Positions 4,780 through 5,703 of a stretch of DNA of 5,703 nucleotides are shown piece by piece. Position numbers and translations under genes: made by a program. How positions within the stretch are numbered: position 1 is the first letter of the stretch; each line of letters starts with the position of its first letter. This DNA comes from Clostridiales bacterium. GTDB taxonomy: Bacteria; Bacillota; Clostridia; Lachnospirales; Lachnospiraceae. The notes under the pieces were generated by a model. The model ran no database searches. It saw only the letters and a program-made list of their open reading frames with translations, and was not told where the DNA came from. The stretch is taken from positions 1 to 5,703 of the forward strand of contig JAJPYU010000297.1 of assembly GCA_021204765.1 (NCBI GenBank), written 5' to 3'.

Positions 4780-5703
4780 ATGGAAAACAGGAGACTCGAA
4801 CCGGAGAATCCGGCAGTTGTGACCTTAAAAAAGGGTGAAGGCCGCACCATCAAGGCCGGCGGAATGTGGATATATGACAATGAGATAGAGTCCGCCATGG
4901 GACATGTGGAGGACGGAGATATAGTCATTGTCCATGATTTCGACGGATATCCCATGGGAAAGGGGTTTATAAACCGCCATTCAAAGATACGCATCCGTAT
5001 GCTGACCAGGCGCAGGGAGCAGGTCATAGACACGGATTTTATCAATATGCGCCTTACGGGTGCCTGGGAGTACCGCAAGGCGACGGTGGACACTTCCAGC
5101 TGCCGTCTCGTGTTCGGCGAGGCGGATTTCCTCCCGGGGATAGTCATTGATAAATTCAGCGATGTGCTGGTGGTGGAGTCCCTGGCTCTGGGCATTGACC
5201 GGATGAAGGGAATCATTCTGGAGCTGCTTAAGGATATCCTGGCCAGGGACGGCACCGTGATCCGGGGCATCTATGAGAGAAGTGACGCGAAAGTCCGTGA
5301 GCTGGAGGGAATGGAGCGCCACAAGGGATTTATAGGGGACGCATTTGATACTAAAGTGGAAATAGTTGAGAACGGTGTAAAATATCTGGTGGATGTAAAG
5401 GATGGGCAGAAGACCGGCTTTTTCCTGGATCAGAAATATAACCGCCTGGCAGTGCAGCGGCTCTGTAAGGATGCCCGGGTGCTGGACTGCTTCACCCACA
5501 CCGGCTCCTTTGCCTTAAATGCCGCCTGTGCAGGGGCTTTTCATGTCCTGGGTGTGGACGCCTCCGAGCTTGCCATAACCCAGGCCAGGGAGAATGCCGC
5601 CTTAAACGGCTTTTCTGATCGGGTGGATTTCCTCTGCGCTGATGTCTTTGAACTGCTGCCGAAGCTCGAAGCGGAGGGGGAAAAATATGATGTGGTGATA
5701 TTA
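4780..5703 (+). CDS. rlmI: RlmI-family 23S rRNA cytosine methyltransferase (3' end cut by window edge)
   Basis: Class I SAM-dependent rRNA methyltransferase of the RlmI/RlmK-like family (COG1092); E. coli RlmI makes m5C1962 in 23S rRNA. 308 codons are visible. An N-terminal PUA domain covers about 10-80 (VVTLKKGEGRTIKAGGMWIY, then GDIVIVHDFDGYPMGKGFIN). A middle domain with LPGIVIDKFSDVLVV follows, then the GQKTGFFLDQ motif at 209-218. The Rossmann SAM-binding domain starts with VLDCFTHTGSFAL (234-246), and the acidic Asp260 of GVDAS should contact the SAM ribose. Translation stops at the window edge after DVVIL, directly before the DPP motif expected in the family; about 85-90 residues are missing, judged from relatives of about 390-400. 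AGGAG lies 7 nt before the ATG. The exact target base is inferred from family only. Confidence 0.93.
   Translation, partial: MENRRLEPENPAVVTLKKGEGRTIKAGGMWIYDNEIESAMGHVEDGDIVIVHDFDGYPMGKGFINRHSKIRIRMLTRRREQVIDTDFINMRLTGAWEYRKATVDTSSCRLVFGEADFLPGIVIDKFSDVLVVESLALGIDRMKGIILELLKDILARDGTVIRGIYERSDAKVRELEGMERHKGFIGDAFDTKVEIVENGVKYLVDVKDGQKTGFFLDQKYNRLAVQRLCKDARVLDCFTHTGSFALNAACAGAFHVLGVDASELAITQARENAALNGFSDRVDFLCADVFELLPKLEAEGEKYDVVIL

Noticed and set aside
4629..5270. A 213-codon minus-strand open frame opposite the rRNA methyltransferase
   Set aside because: It is Ser/Arg-rich, lies antisense to the conserved PUA and middle domains, and lacks family motifs. The plus-strand frame explains the DNA.
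1..5703. tRNA, rRNA, CRISPR array, insertion sequence or attachment site
   Set aside because: No cloverleaf, regular spacer array, transposase-like frame or long flanking direct repeat was seen anywhere in the window.

Overview
The window looks like a chromosomal segment of a low- to mid-GC Firmicute, most likely a Clostridia member of the Lachnospiraceae type. This rests on strong Shine-Dalgarno sites, frequent ATA codons, a MetH homologue that looks like the short clostridial form, and the style of the toxin-antitoxin proteins. The species cannot be named from the sequence alone.

Layout: (1) 1-2290, minus strand: most of a cobalamin-dependent methionine synthase (metH). It starts at a GTG and runs off the left edge inside its B12-binding domain. 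(2) 2323-2909, minus: a Phd/YefM antitoxin and RelE/ParE toxin pair whose genes overlap by 4 nt, reading towards metH and ending only 32 nt before it. (3) 2910-3077: an AT-rich divergent intergenic region with one good sigma-70-type promoter on each strand. (4) 3078-3868, plus: a HipB-like HTH regulator followed by a broken hipA. The first hipA piece is a clean 120-codon N-terminal domain; a second, frameshifted piece carries the family's SSLGGARPK loop; the rest of the kinase is gone. (5) 3869-3997: a convergent gap with five copies of a TCTTAAGA-like box arranged nearly symmetrically, which also form terminator-like inverted repeats. (6) 3998-4577, minus: a second, different Phd and RelE/ParE pair, overlapping by 11 nt, behind a near-consensus promoter. 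(7) 4780-5703, plus: an RlmI-family (COG1092) 23S rRNA methyltransferase with a PUA domain and a Rossmann SAM-binding domain, cut by the right edge just before its expected DPP motif.

Two housekeeping methyl-transfer genes therefore flank about 2.3 kb holding three toxin-antitoxin-type loci, two apparently intact and one decayed. The middle is visibly more AT-rich than its flanks and reads like a small accessory insertion. The points most worth a second look are the placement of metH directly behind a toxin gene with no leader or promoter of its own, the surviving hipB plus HipS-sized protein without a kinase, and the TTAAG box cluster. I did not find a clearly new multi-gene system.
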